From Altererythrobacter sp. XM-24bin4 (GTDB lineage: Bacteria > Pseudomonadota > Alphaproteobacteria > Sphingomonadales > Sphingomonadaceae): a DNA stretch of 64,000 nt. The notes below the pieces were generated by a model. That model was not told the origin of the DNA, did not search any database, and saw only the letters and a list, made by a program, of their open reading frames with translations. Where the stretch lies: NCBI GenBank assembly GCA_003149575.1, contig QCWG01000001.1, positions 1,487,387 through 1,551,386 on the forward strand, given 5' to 3'. Position 1 is the stretch's first letter. Every line of letters begins with the position of its first letter. Positions 27,361-36,257 of the stretch are shown piece after piece. A program made the translations under genes and the position numbers.

Positions 27361-29019
27361 ATGAGCGCCGAAGCTATTGAACGTGAATCGATGCCCTGTG
27401 ATGTTGTAATTGTTGGTGGAGGCCCGGCGGGCCTGTCTGCTGCAATCAAATTAAAGCAGATCAATGATGAACTAGAAGTTGTCGTCCTTGAAAAAGGGTC
27501 TGAAATCGGTGCGCATATTCTGTCTGGCGCTGTGGTTGATCCAAAAGCGCTGAACGAGTTGTTCCCGGATTGGCGCGAGATGGACTGCCCGATGGCAGAA
27601 ACGCCAGTCACTGATAATTGGCATTGGGCGCTGACCAAGAACGGCAAGTGGGACATGCCGCATCTGATGATGCCGCCACTCATGAGTAACGCGGGATGCT
27701 ATACCGGCTCGCTCGGCAATATGTGTCGGTGGCTGGGCGAGCAGGCCGAAGCGCTGGGCGTGATGGTGTTCCCTGGTTTTCCTGCGGCAGAGGTTATGTT
27801 CAACGATGCTGGCGCGGTGACCGGGGTCATTACGCAGGACATGGGCATCTCCGAAGATGGCAGCCACAAAGGCGATTTTCAGCCGGGCATGGAGATCGAG
27901 GCGAAATACACCCTGTTTGCAGAGGGTGCGCGCGGCCATTTGACCAAGCAGCTCAAGGCGAAATACGATCTTGAGGCCGACTGTCAGCCGCAGGTCTATG
28001 GCCTGGGCATCAAGGAATTGTGGGACATTGACCCGGACAAGCATGAGCCGGGCCGCGTGATCCACACGCAGGGCTGGCCGCTCTCAGAAAGTGACAGCTG
28101 GGGCGGAGGTTTCCTTTACCATCAGGCGAATGGTCAGGTGGCGCTGGGTTTCGTTACAGCGCTTGACTACGCCAACCCATGGGTTTCGCCTTATCAGGAG
28201 TTCCAACGCTGGAAGCAGCACCCGGCGATCCGCGAGTATCTCGAAGGTGGAACCCGCGTTGCTTACGGCGCGCGCGCAATCAACGAAGGCGGATGGCAGT
28301 CTGTGCCAAAGCTTGCGTTCCCGGGTGGCGCGCTGATCGGCTGTGCAGCTGGCTTTGTGAACGTGCCGCGCATCAAGGGTAGCCATACTGCCATGAAGAG
28401 CGGCATGTTGGCGGCAGAGAGTCTGGCCGCGGCGATTGCAGCCGGTAGTGAGCATGACGAGCGGATGGATTACGACGCAGCGGTTCGCTCAAGCTGGATC
28501 GCGGACGAACTGAAACTGGTGCAGAATGCGCAACCTGCGGTTGCCAAGTTTGGCGGCGATGTCGGCACGGTTCTGGCTGGCGCGGATATGTGGATGCGGA
28601 CACTCAAGATCGGACTGCCGATTGCGATGAAGCATACGCCTGACTATACGCATACAGGCCGCGCAGACCTCTATCCCAAGATCGATTATCCCAAGCCCGA
28701 CGGGAAGATCAGCTTTGATCGCCTGACCAATGTCGCGTTCAGCTTTACCAATCACGCAGAAGATCAGCCGGTTCACTTGCAGCTGAAGGATCGCGACCTG
28801 CAAAAGGTGAGCGAATACGACATTTTCGGTGGTCCATCGGCGCGCTATTGCCCGGCAGGTGTCTACGAATGGATTGAGGAAGAAGGGCGGGAGCCGAAGT
28901 TCCAGATCAATTCGCAGAACTGCGTCCACTGCAAGACCTGTGATATCAAGGACCCGAACCAGAACATCAATTGGGTCACTCCTGAAGGCGGCGGCGGGCC
29001 TAACTATCCGAATATGTAG
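27361..29019 (+). CDS. Electron transfer flavoprotein-ubiquinone oxidoreductase
   Basis: A 552-residue membrane-associated FAD/4Fe-4S enzyme that passes electrons from ETF (fatty acid and amino acid oxidation) to ubiquinone. FAD motif: VVIVGGGPAGLSAAIKLK near residue 15. The ubiquinone-binding middle region and the C-terminal cluster motif CVHCKTCDIKDP are present, with the end sequence GGGGPNYPNM typical of the family. Start at 27361 has a GGAAGAGAA box; upstream in-frame starts run into the divergent gene. etfAB is not in the window. Confidence 0.95.
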   Translation: MSAEAIERESMPCDVVIVGGGPAGLSAAIKLKQINDELEVVVLEKGSEIGAHILSGAVVDPKALNELFPDWREMDCPMAETPVTDNWHWALTKNGKWDMPHLMMPPLMSNAGCYTGSLGNMCRWLGEQAEALGVMVFPGFPAAEVMFNDAGAVTGVITQDMGISEDGSHKGDFQPGMEIEAKYTLFAEGARGHLTKQLKAKYDLEADCQPQVYGLGIKELWDIDPDKHEPGRVIHTQGWPLSESDSWGGGFLYHQANGQVALGFVTALDYANPWVSPYQEFQRWKQHPAIREYLEGGTRVAYGARAINEGGWQSVPKLAFPGGALIGCAAGFVNVPRIKGSHTAMKSGMLAAESLAAAIAAGSEHDERMDYDAAVRSSWIADELKLVQNAQPAVAKFGGDVGTVLAGADMWMRTLKIGLPIAMKHTPDYTHTGRADLYPKIDYPKPDGKISFDRLTNVAFSFTNHAEDQPVHLQLKDRDLQKVSEYDIFGGPSARYCPAGVYEWIEEEGREPKFQINSQNCVHCKTCDIKDPNQNINWVTPEGGGGPNYPNM

Positions 29020-29316
29020 TCTACCTCATTCCCGTGCAATGAATGCGAAAGCTGGCCTTGCTCTTAGCCCTTTTGAAGCGACTTTACGGCAGGAATGACG
29101 CTGATTGCGCTATTGATTAGGTAATTTCCTGTCTCTGTGCTAAACAATCATTGCTGACGTCGAATAACGCGACGGACTTCGATATTTGACGACCGCTAAG
29201 TACCATTGGTGCTCGCGTAAACCAGACGACGACTTCCTTTCACTTTACGACCTGACGCACGACCTACGTGGCACTTCCGTCGCGCGGGTGAATTCGTTTC
29301 TTGAAAGGAAACGCAC
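29020..29316. other. Upstream region of the cold-shock gene
   Basis: A 297-base gap without a gene. A GAAAGGAAA ribosome-binding site lies at its end. Cold-shock genes often have long structured 5' leaders, and the available space would allow one here, but no conserved cold box or promoter could be assigned by eye. Confidence 0.4.
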
Positions 29317-29529
29317 ATGAGTAAGACCGGTACTGTCAAATTTTTCAACACCGACAAAGGCTATGGTTTCATCCAGCCAGACGACGGTTCGAATGACAGC
29401 TTTGTTCACATTTCAGCCGTTCAGGCCGCTGGCATGCACTCGCTCGATAAAGAGCAACGCTTGAACTACGAAGTTGAGATCGGCCGTAATGGCAAGGAAA
29501 GCGCCGTAAACCTCTCGGCTGCTGACTAA
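29317..29529 (+). CDS. cspA: Cold-shock protein, CspA family
   Basis: A 70-residue single cold-shock domain that binds single-stranded RNA/DNA. RNP1 is KGYGFIQ and RNP2 is SFVHISAV. Length and spacing are standard. A hairpin terminator candidate follows directly. Confidence 0.96.
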   Translation: MSKTGTVKFFNTDKGYGFIQPDDGSNDSFVHISAVQAAGMHSLDKEQRLNYEVEIGRNGKESAVNLSAAD

Positions 29530-29541
29530 ATTTCGAATTTC

Positions 29542-29570
29542 GCCTCTCCCGCTGTTCGAGTGGGAGAGGC
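29542..29570 (+). terminator. Hairpin after cspA, probable terminator or attenuator
   Basis: Perfect 9-bp stem: GCCTCTCCC at 29542-29550 and GGGAGAGGC at 29562-29570, with an 11-base loop. Only a weak T-containing tail (AACACTTCTT) follows. The next gene starts 25 bases after the stem, so partial readthrough to it is possible. Confidence 0.6.
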
Positions 29571-29594
29571 AACACTTCTTGCCCGGAGAACCAC

Positions 29595-29834
29595 ATGAGC
29601 CAGACGTTTGAATTTTACGATGCGCGCGCCAAAGAAGCCGCCGCCGATGCCGAAAAAGCTCAACTGGAAAATGTCCGTGACCGTCATCTGCGAGCAGAGA
29701 AGACTTGGCGCGGGTTGGCCGAACAGGCGCGCCGGGTGGCGACTGATCGCGCAAAAGCTGAGCAAGAACGCGCTGATCGCCGTGCAGCCGAAGCTGCATT
29801 GGCAGAGGAAGCCAAAGAAGCTGTCACCAGCTGA
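29595..29834 (+). CDS. Small charged coiled-coil protein
   Basis: A 79-residue protein almost entirely of Ala, Glu, Arg and Lys after an initial SQTFEFYDARAKEAAADAEK, with heptad-like spacing over about residues 10-75, so one long helix or coiled coil is likely. A GGAGA box lies 7 bases before the ATG, supporting translation. It follows cspA behind a hairpin. No family is recognised; similar Ala/Glu-rich short proteins are known as uncharacterised in sphingomonads. Confidence 0.7.
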   Translation: MSQTFEFYDARAKEAAADAEKAQLENVRDRHLRAEKTWRGLAEQARRVATDRAKAEQERADRRAAEAALAEEAKEAVTS

Positions 29835-29892
29835 TAAGCTCTCGCTGTAACTATCAGCGGACAGACACAATTTTTCCCGCTAGAGCAGGTGC

Positions 29893-30705
29893 GTGACTGT
29901 AAAAGAAATTGCATTCGCCAAAATCAATCTCGCGCTGCATGTACGTGTAAAGCGCGATGACGGCTATCATGAACTGGAAACGCTTTTCGCCTTCGTAGAT
30001 AATGGTGATGTTCTGACTGCGCAGCCAGCCGAGGCGGATCGGTTCGAAGTATACGGTGAGTTCGCCGATGTGCTGGATAACCCGTTTGGCAACCTTGTCG
30101 CTCGCGCACTTTCTGCCTTGCCGCGCCCGCAGGGTTTGCATGTCACGCTCGAAAAGAATCTGCCGGTCGCCGCCGGGCTGGGCGGTGGGTCAGCCGATGC
30201 AGGCGCTCTGTTCCGAATTGTCGAGCAAGTCCACGGTCTCCCAAAAGGATGGGAGGACGCGGCGGTGCGACTTGGCGCCGACGTACCAGCTTGCGTGCGA
30301 AGCGAGATGGCAATTGGGCGCGGCACCGGGACTGAACTTGAGCCGGTAAAGAACGACATGGCAGGCATGGCTGTGTTGCTGGTCAATCCACGTGTTCCCG
30401 TGCCTACCGGGCCAGTTTTTGCAGCGTGGGATGGTGAAGATCGCGGGCCATTGCCCAAAGGAACTGCGCGCAATATCGCACTGGAAGGTCGCAATGATCT
30501 GCGCGCACCCGCACTCAGTCTGTGCCCGCAAATAGAAGATGTTCTTGAGCGCTTGGGTCAAACTGATCCATGGATGTTCGAAATGTCAGGGTCCGGCGCC
30601 ACCTGTTTTGCGCTCTATGACAGCACGGAGCACCGCGATCGCGCATCGCGTGTCTTGGCCGAGCTCGAGCCGCAATGGTGGCAAATGTCAGGTTTACTAA
30701 GGTAA
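29893..30705 (+). CDS. ispE: 4-diphosphocytidyl-2-C-methyl-D-erythritol kinase
   Basis: A 270-residue GHMP kinase of the MEP isoprenoid pathway that phosphorylates CDP-methylerythritol. The N-terminus shows AFAKINLALHV, the ATP-binding motif PVAAGLGGGSADAGA (about residues 94-108) and the C-terminal GSGATCFAL. The GTG start matches the family N-terminus. The following gene starts 9 bases after its stop, suggesting co-transcription. Confidence 0.94.
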   Translation: MTVKEIAFAKINLALHVRVKRDDGYHELETLFAFVDNGDVLTAQPAEADRFEVYGEFADVLDNPFGNLVARALSALPRPQGLHVTLEKNLPVAAGLGGGSADAGALFRIVEQVHGLPKGWEDAAVRLGADVPACVRSEMAIGRGTGTELEPVKNDMAGMAVLLVNPRVPVPTGPVFAAWDGEDRGPLPKGTARNIALEGRNDLRAPALSLCPQIEDVLERLGQTDPWMFEMSGSGATCFALYDSTEHRDRASRVLAELEPQWWQMSGLLR

Positions 30706-30714
30706 AATGCAGCA

Positions 30715-31440
30715 ATGATGATTGATGACCTACCCTATCGCCAGGTGGGCGAACCCAAACCTGGCGGGATCGTATGTGTGGTGGACCATGCAACCAATTT
30801 CGTGCCGGAAGACATCGAGCTTGGCATTTCAGCTGATTTGCTCGAACAGCACATCGCGCTCGATATTGGCGTCGAAGGTATTGCAGTTCGCATGGCGCGC
30901 CGCCACGACATTCCCGCGCATCTGGCAACGGTCAGCAGGCTGATATGCGACATGCACCGCGAGGAAAATCACAAGAACGTGGTCCCCACGGAAAGTGACG
31001 GGCACCTGATACCGGGCAATATTGGCGCCGATCTTGAAGCAAGGTTGGAGCGTTTGCACCGGCCATATCACAAGGCGCTGGGAGAATGGCTTGATGCGGC
31101 CCAGCCCGAATTGATCATATCGCTCCATTCCTTCACACCTTCGCTGGCAACCAGTGACGAAGAGCGCCCTTGGGAAGTGGCGCTTCTGTACAACAATGAT
31201 GATCGCGCCGCTCGCCATGCAATTCGGCTGTTCAGTGATCATAGGCTCAATGTGGGTGATAATCAGCCCTACTCGGGTAAGGAATTGAACGCGACGATGA
31301 ACCGCCATGCCGAAGCTCACGGCCGCGCCTATATCGCGCTGGAGATCAGGCAGGACCTGATTGTTACCCGTGCAGAGCAATCGCGCTGGGCAGCGATGAT
31401 CACAGATGTTGCAAACAGGGTTGCGCTGGCGATGGAGTGA
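30715..31440 (+). CDS. N-formylglutamate amidohydrolase family protein
   Basis: A 241-residue protein of the N-formylglutamate deformylase family. Typical segments are VVDHATNFVP, HIALDIGVEGIA, LICDMHREENHKN and ISLHSFTP, which provide the metal-binding and catalytic His/Asp/Glu residues. No hut genes are nearby, so a role in histidine breakdown is not supported by context. It sits between ispE and ilvD. Confidence 0.85.
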   Translation: MMIDDLPYRQVGEPKPGGIVCVVDHATNFVPEDIELGISADLLEQHIALDIGVEGIAVRMARRHDIPAHLATVSRLICDMHREENHKNVVPTESDGHLIPGNIGADLEARLERLHRPYHKALGEWLDAAQPELIISLHSFTPSLATSDEERPWEVALLYNNDDRAARHAIRLFSDHRLNVGDNQPYSGKELNATMNRHAEAHGRAYIALEIRQDLIVTRAEQSRWAAMITDVANRVALAME

Positions 31441-31448
31441 AGGCACTG

Positions 31449-31475
31449 CCTGTTTCGCAAACTTAGTGAAACAGG
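31449..31475 (+). promoter_or_regulatory. Hairpin overlapping the ilvD ribosome-binding region
   Basis: Perfect 8-bp inverted repeat: CCTGTTTC at 31449-31456 and GAAACAGG at 31468-31475, 11-base loop. The right arm merges with the AGGAAAG Shine-Dalgarno of ilvD (ATG at 31483). It could end transcription from the upstream gene or mask the ribosome site. No leader peptide rich in branched-chain codons was found. Confidence 0.45.
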
Positions 31476-31482
31476 AAAGAAA

Positions 31483-33207
31483 ATGTCTGACTCGCGCTTC
31501 GATAAGTCGAAATTGCCAAGCCGCCACGTTTCGGTCGGCCCGGAACGGGCACCCCACCGGTCCTATTACTATGCGATGGGGCTGACTGAAGAAGAGATTG
31601 CGCGGCCCTTCGTGGCGGTGGCCTCTGCCGGAAACGATTCTGCGCCCTGCAACACCACGCTTGATGCGCAAGCAGACATTTGCCGCACTGGCGTAGAGCA
31701 AGGCGGAGGTATGCCCCGCCGTTTCAACACCATCACTGTGACAGATGGCATCGCGATGGGTCACCAAGGCATGAAAAGCTCGTTGGTGAGCCGCGAGGTC
31801 ATCGCGGATTCGGTCGAACTATCCGTCCGTGGGCATTGCTATGATGCGCTGGTCGGTTTTGCGGGATGCGACAAAAGCCTTCCGGGTATGATGATGGCAA
31901 TGCTCCGGCTCAACGTGCCTTCTATCTTTGTTTATGGTGGTTCGATCCTGCCCGGCGTTTTTCATGGCAAGGATGTGACGGTCAAAGACGTATTCGAAGC
32001 TGTGGGACAGCACGCGGCGGGAAATTGCCCGTTGCAAGAGCTGATCGCGCTTGAGAAAGTCGCGTGTCCGGGACACGGAGCTTGCGGCGGGCAGTTTACC
32101 GCAAACACCATGGCGTGTGTCGGCGAAGCGATTGGTTTGTCCTTGCCGAACAGTAATATGGCTCCTGCACCTTACAAGTCGCGCGAGGAAGTGGCGGTTG
32201 CTGCCGGTAAGCAGGTCATGGAACTGCTCGCGCGCAATTTACGCCCGCGCGATATCTGCACGCGGGCCGCGTTTGAAAATGCGGCGCGCGTTGTCGCTGC
32301 GACTGGCGGATCTACCAATGCCGCGCTGCATTTGCCCGCCATGGCGAGCGAAGCGGGGATCGATTTCGACCTGTTCGACGTGGCGGAGATTTTCAAGTCT
32401 ACGCCTTACATCGCTGACTTACAGCCGGGCGGGCAATATGTCGCCAAGGATATGCATGCAGCAGGCGGGGTCTACATGGTGATGAAGACGCTGCTGGACG
32501 GCGGTTTCCTAGATCCAGAACCGATTACGGTCACAGGCAAGTCTATCGGAGAAAACCTGGAGGAGATCACCTGGAACCCCGATCAAAAGGTAATCTACGA
32601 AGTTTCCAATCCGATCACACCCACTGGCGGCGTCGTGGGCCTGAGGGGCAGCATGGCCCCCGATGGTGCGATTGTGAAAGTGGCGGGAATGGAGCGACTG
32701 CAGTTCTCAGGCCCGGCGCAATGCTTTGATTGCGAGGAAGATGCGTTTGCCGCGGTTGAAAATCGCGAAATCCGCGATGGCAGTGTGATCGTGATCCGCT
32801 ACGAGGGCCCCAAAGGTGGCCCCGGTATGCGGGAAATGCTTTCCACAACGGCCGCACTTTACGGGCAAGGTATGGGTGAAAGCGTTGCGCTGATCACGGA
32901 CGGGCGCTTTTCCGGCGCGACGCGCGGCTTCTGTATCGGTCATGTTGGCCCTGAAGCGGCGGATGGCGGTCCGATCGCGTTGGTTGAAGATGGCGACATC
33001 ATCAGCATCGACGCGAAATCTGGCACAATCGATCTGGAGGTCGATGAGGCTGTTCTGGCCGAGCGTCGCAAGGCCTGGCAACCGCGCACCAATGATTACC
33101 AGTCCGGCGCGCTGTGGCGTTATGCGCAGAATGTCGGCCCGGCGGTAAAAGGTGCGCTTACGCATCCCGGTGCGAAATCCGAACGCCACGTTTTCGGAGA
33201 TATCTGA
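31483..33207 (+). CDS. ilvD: Dihydroxy-acid dehydratase
   Basis: A 574-residue Fe-S enzyme of valine, leucine and isoleucine synthesis. Cluster cysteines are in [19 protein letters not shown] and [14 protein letters not shown]. The C-terminal catalytic region shows [23 protein letters not shown] in pieces, with the Ser general base. A 574-residue length places it in the shorter IlvD subgroup, which often carries a 2Fe-2S cluster. A hairpin precedes the gene. The downstream nnr gene begins 13 bases after the stop. Confidence 0.96.
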   Translation: MSDSRFDKSKLPSRHVSVGPERAPHRSYYYAMGLTEEEIARPFVAVASAGNDSAPCNTTLDAQADICRTGVEQGGGMPRRFNTITVTDGIAMGHQGMKSSLVSREVIADSVELSVRGHCYDALVGFAGCDKSLPGMMMAMLRLNVPSIFVYGGSILPGVFHGKDVTVKDVFEAVGQHAAGNCPLQELIALEKVACPGHGACGGQFTANTMACVGEAIGLSLPNSNMAPAPYKSREEVAVAAGKQVMELLARNLRPRDICTRAAFENAARVVAATGGSTNAALHLPAMASEAGIDFDLFDVAEIFKSTPYIADLQPGGQYVAKDMHAAGGVYMVMKTLLDGGFLDPEPITVTGKSIGENLEEITWNPDQKVIYEVSNPITPTGGVVGLRGSMAPDGAIVKVAGMERLQFSGPAQCFDCEEDAFAAVENREIRDGSVIVIRYEGPKGGPGMREMLSTTAALYGQGMGESVALITDGRFSGATRGFCIGHVGPEAADGGPIALVEDGDIISIDAKSGTIDLEVDEAVLAERRKAWQPRTNDYQSGALWRYAQNVGPAVKGALTHPGAKSERHVFGDI

Positions 33208-33220
33208 TAAGCTGCTGCGC

Positions 33221-34612
33221 ATGAAAAACGCGCAAGTCCTGACCGTTGCTCAAATGCAGGCCGCAGAGCAGGCCCTGATCGATGCTGGCACCAGCGTAGA
33301 CGAAATTATGCAGATTGCGGGCAGGGGCGCAGCCGAGTGGGTCTGGCGTGTTGCAGCGGGCCGGCCGGTCACTGTGCTGTGCGGCCCGGGCAATAATGGC
33401 GGCGATGGCTATGTTATCGCAGAGACTCTGCGCCAGCGCGGCGATGAAGTGCAAATTGTAGCACCCATTACGCCTAAGACTGATGCTGCAAAAAATGCGC
33501 GCCGGGCATACAAAGGCGTTTTGCTCAGCTCGGGCAAGGATGTCACGGGACAGGTGCTGGTTGATTGCCTGTTCGGATCAGGTTTGGCGCGACCGCTGAG
33601 CGGTGAACACATATTGATGCTGCGCGATTTGGCGAAGCGACACACTGTTCGCATTGCAGTTGATCTGCCCTCAGGTGTTGAGAGCGATAGCGGTGCATTG
33701 CTCAACGAGCGTTTGCCGGATTACCGCCTTACGATAGCGCTAGGTGCGTGGAAGTTCGCGCATTGGCGGCTGCCTGCTCGCGAAATGATGGGTGACCTTC
33801 GGCTGGTACCGATTGGAGTTGCCGCGATCGAAGGGGCGGCGCAATTGGCCGGAAAACCGGATATCCCTGTGCCAGCGAGCGATGCGCATAAATATACGCG
33901 CGGGCTATGCGCCGTGGTTGGTGGCGCAATGCCGGGTGCGACCTTGCTAGCCAGCCAGGCCGCGATGCGCGCGGGCACTGGCTATGTGAAGCTGTTGACG
34001 CACCATTTGCCCACCAACCCGCCAGCTGGGCTCGTGATCGATCAGGCTTCACTTGAAGATACGCTTGGTGATCACCGCATTGCATCGGTTCTGGTGGGCC
34101 CTGGGCTTGGTCGTGATCGCGAGGCTGAGGACCGGCTGGCCATGGCGATTGATTGCGGTAAGCCCATTGTGATCGATGCGGATGCCCTGGTGCTCTTGAA
34201 ACCGGGAATGTTGCGAGCGGACATGCCATGTCTCGCGACGCCGCATGATGGCGAGTTTGAGACATTGTGCCGCGCGTTCGCTATCGTTGCGCCGGATCGG
34301 CAAGCTTGCGCGTTTGCTCTCGCGAAGACCAGCGGGATGGTCATCCTTGCAAAGGGGCCGGATACGCTGATCGCCGCGCCTGATGGGCGTTTGGCAATCG
34401 CGCCGCCTGCTCCTAGCTGGCTGTCCGTTGCGGGTACCGGAGACGTGCTGGCAGGAATTGCCGCTAGCCGGATGGCATCTGGTCGCGAGCCGTTCGATGC
34501 CGCGTGCGAAGCGGTATGGCTGCATGGTGAGGCCGCACGTCAATGCGGGCCAGCTTTTAGCGCAGATGACCTTGCGCTGGCGGTTTCCGCCGCTATCGCC
34601 GCAGCTCTATGA
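33221..34612 (+). CDS. Bifunctional NAD(P)H-hydrate epimerase / ADP-dependent dehydratase
   Basis: A 463-residue fusion that repairs hydrated NAD(P)H. The N-terminal YjeF_N epimerase domain (about 1-200) has CGPGNNGGDGYV and DCLFGSGL. The C-terminal ribokinase-like dehydratase domain (about 220-463) has DADAL, TPHDGEFETL and the anion-hole motif AGTGDVLAGI. The ATG at 33221 is preferred over one at 33152, which would overlap ilvD. It overlaps the next gene by ATGA. Confidence 0.93.
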   Translation: MKNAQVLTVAQMQAAEQALIDAGTSVDEIMQIAGRGAAEWVWRVAAGRPVTVLCGPGNNGGDGYVIAETLRQRGDEVQIVAPITPKTDAAKNARRAYKGVLLSSGKDVTGQVLVDCLFGSGLARPLSGEHILMLRDLAKRHTVRIAVDLPSGVESDSGALLNERLPDYRLTIALGAWKFAHWRLPAREMMGDLRLVPIGVAAIEGAAQLAGKPDIPVPASDAHKYTRGLCAVVGGAMPGATLLASQAAMRAGTGYVKLLTHHLPTNPPAGLVIDQASLEDTLGDHRIASVLVGPGLGRDREAEDRLAMAIDCGKPIVIDADALVLLKPGMLRADMPCLATPHDGEFETLCRAFAIVAPDRQACAFALAKTSGMVILAKGPDTLIAAPDGRLAIAPPAPSWLSVAGTGDVLAGIAASRMASGREPFDAACEAVWLHGEAARQCGPAFSADDLALAVSAAIAAAL

Positions 34613-35802
34613 GCGAAAACTTCCAAATCATTCGCATTGCGGCGCGCGGTGACGGTGTGACCGCAGACGGACAGCATGCGGCTGGCGGTGTACCGGGCGA
34701 TGTTTTGCGCCCTGATGGGGCGCTTGAACATGGACCGCATCATATTGCCCCTGTGTGTCAGCATTTCGAGCAGTGCGGCGGATGCCAGCTTCAACACGCA
34801 GACGAGGATGTTCTACGGCAATTCGTTACCGAGCGGGTGACGTTTCAAGCGGAAAAGCACGGATTCTCGATAGGTGAATTGCTGCCCACACACCTTTCGC
34901 CGCCTAAAACACGGCGTCGCGCGACCTTGCATGCTCTGCGAACAGCAAGAGGCGCTGCGCTCGGCTTTCGCGAAGGCAGTTCGCACAAGATCGTTGATCT
35001 GAAGGAATGCCATATCCTGCGGCCCGAACTGGCCGAATTACTGCCAAAGCTTCGGCAGTTTGTCGCGCAGCATGGGGGCAAGCGACCGGTAGATATCGAT
35101 CTGACGGTGGCACACCAGGGCGTGGATTGCAGCATCAAGCATCTGGAGCTGGAAGGCTTGGAGGCAACAGAGGCTGCGTTGGAATTCGCGCAGTCGAACG
35201 GTTTGGCGCGATTGACGCTGGATCAGGGTTACGGCGCGGAGACACAATGGGAACCGCAGCCGGTTACAATTACGCTCTCGGGCCGACCCGTCGGGATGCC
35301 GCCGGGCGGTTTTCTACAGGCAACGCAAGACGGCGAAGACGCTTTGGTCGCTGACTCGAAAGTATGGATTGGCGATGCGGTAAGCGTCGCGGACCTGTTT
35401 TCCGGGCTCGGCACCTTTGCTTTTACGCTGGCAAACCCTGCAAAGGTGCTCGCCGTTGAGGCCGCGCGCGACGCACATCTCGCGTGCAAGGCCACAAGCG
35501 CAGGATTACCAATGACCGCGATGCATCGCGATCTGTTTCGTAATCCATTGCAGCCTGACGAACTGAACCGTTTTGAAGCCGTTCTGCTTGATCCCCCGCG
35601 AGCTGGTGCGAAAGAACAGGTCGGGCAGATTGCGGCCAGCAGCGTCAACCGCGTGGTATACATCAGTTGCAATCCCGTCAGCTGGGCGCGTGATTGTACC
35701 AAGCTGATTGAAGCAGGTTTTAGTCTGGAAAAATTGCGCCCTGTGGGTCAGTTTCGCTGGTCAACGCATGTTGAACTGGCGAGCTATTGGACGCGTGGGT
35801 GA
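34609..35802 (+). CDS. RNA uracil-C5 methyltransferase, RlmD/TrmA-like
   Basis: A 397-residue SAM-dependent RNA m5U methyltransferase. An N-terminal segment resembles a shortened TRAM domain. The 4Fe-4S cysteines start in FEQCGGCQLQH (about residues 47-57). The Rossmann domain has DLFSGLGTFAF, and the catalytic block includes LDPPRAGAKEQ and the nucleophile in YISCNPVSWARD. Start overlaps the stop of the upstream gene (ATGA). Whether 23S rRNA or tRNA is the target cannot be settled from sequence; short alphaproteobacterial forms such as RlmC/RumB-like enzymes are also possible. Confidence 0.88.
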   Translation: MSENFQIIRIAARGDGVTADGQHAAGGVPGDVLRPDGALEHGPHHIAPVCQHFEQCGGCQLQHADEDVLRQFVTERVTFQAEKHGFSIGELLPTHLSPPKTRRRATLHALRTARGAALGFREGSSHKIVDLKECHILRPELAELLPKLRQFVAQHGGKRPVDIDLTVAHQGVDCSIKHLELEGLEATEAALEFAQSNGLARLTLDQGYGAETQWEPQPVTITLSGRPVGMPPGGFLQATQDGEDALVADSKVWIGDAVSVADLFSGLGTFAFTLANPAKVLAVEAARDAHLACKATSAGLPMTAMHRDLFRNPLQPDELNRFEAVLLDPPRAGAKEQVGQIAASSVNRVVYISCNPVSWARDCTKLIEAGFSLEKLRPVGQFRWSTHVELASYWTRG

Positions 35803-35812
35803 TCTTGCCGGA

Positions 35813-36130
35813 TCAGCCCTCGATCAGCTTCATTTCGACAAATGCCAGCAACCCGCCGAAGGTTTCGAGCATCTCTGCATCAACATCATCATCTTCGATC
35901 AGCATGTCGAAGCGGTCTTCGATCTCGGTAAAAAGGCCGGCAACTGCCATGGAATCCAGTTCAGGCAAGTGACCGAACAGGCCCGTTTCATTGTCAAATT
36001 CATCGACCTCGTCCGGCTCAAGGCCAAGCACATCGACCAGAATGGCTTTTAGATCGCGATCAATCGCCGAACGGTTTGGCGGAAGGCCACGCTTGTTGGC
36101 ATGTCCGTCAGTCTTGCTTTCACCCGTCAC
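35813..36130 (-). CDS. Acyl carrier protein, exosortase-A-locus type
   Basis: A 105-residue acidic acyl carrier protein. The phosphopantetheine site is Ser60 in LPELDSMAVAG, followed by a very acidic helix II/III region. About 20 extra N-terminal residues precede the domain. The GTG start has an AGGGGAA box 8 bases upstream. It is divergent from an AMP-forming ligase and a PLP decarboxylase of the exosortase-A-associated type, which suggests that the ligase loads this carrier. Distinct from the fatty-acid AcpP by length and sequence. Confidence 0.85.
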   Translation of the reverse strand: MTGESKTDGHANKRGLPPNRSAIDRDLKAILVDVLGLEPDEVDEFDNETGLFGHLPELDSMAVAGLFTEIEDRFDMLIEDDDVDAEMLETFGGLLAFVEMKLIEG

Positions 36131-36257
36131 TGGTGAAGTTCCCCTACAACGAAAAGGCCGCTCGCCTTAGCCGTGCGTTGTTGAAGGTGCAAGTGACTGG
36201 TGGATGGGGTGATTATCCGATTGACGCTGTCGCCATGTGCGGGTTTGGTGTGCAGCG

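Noticed and set aside
30829..31767. 312-codon minus-strand frame opposite the amidohydrolase and ilvD
   Set aside because: Antisense shadow across two real genes and their hairpin.
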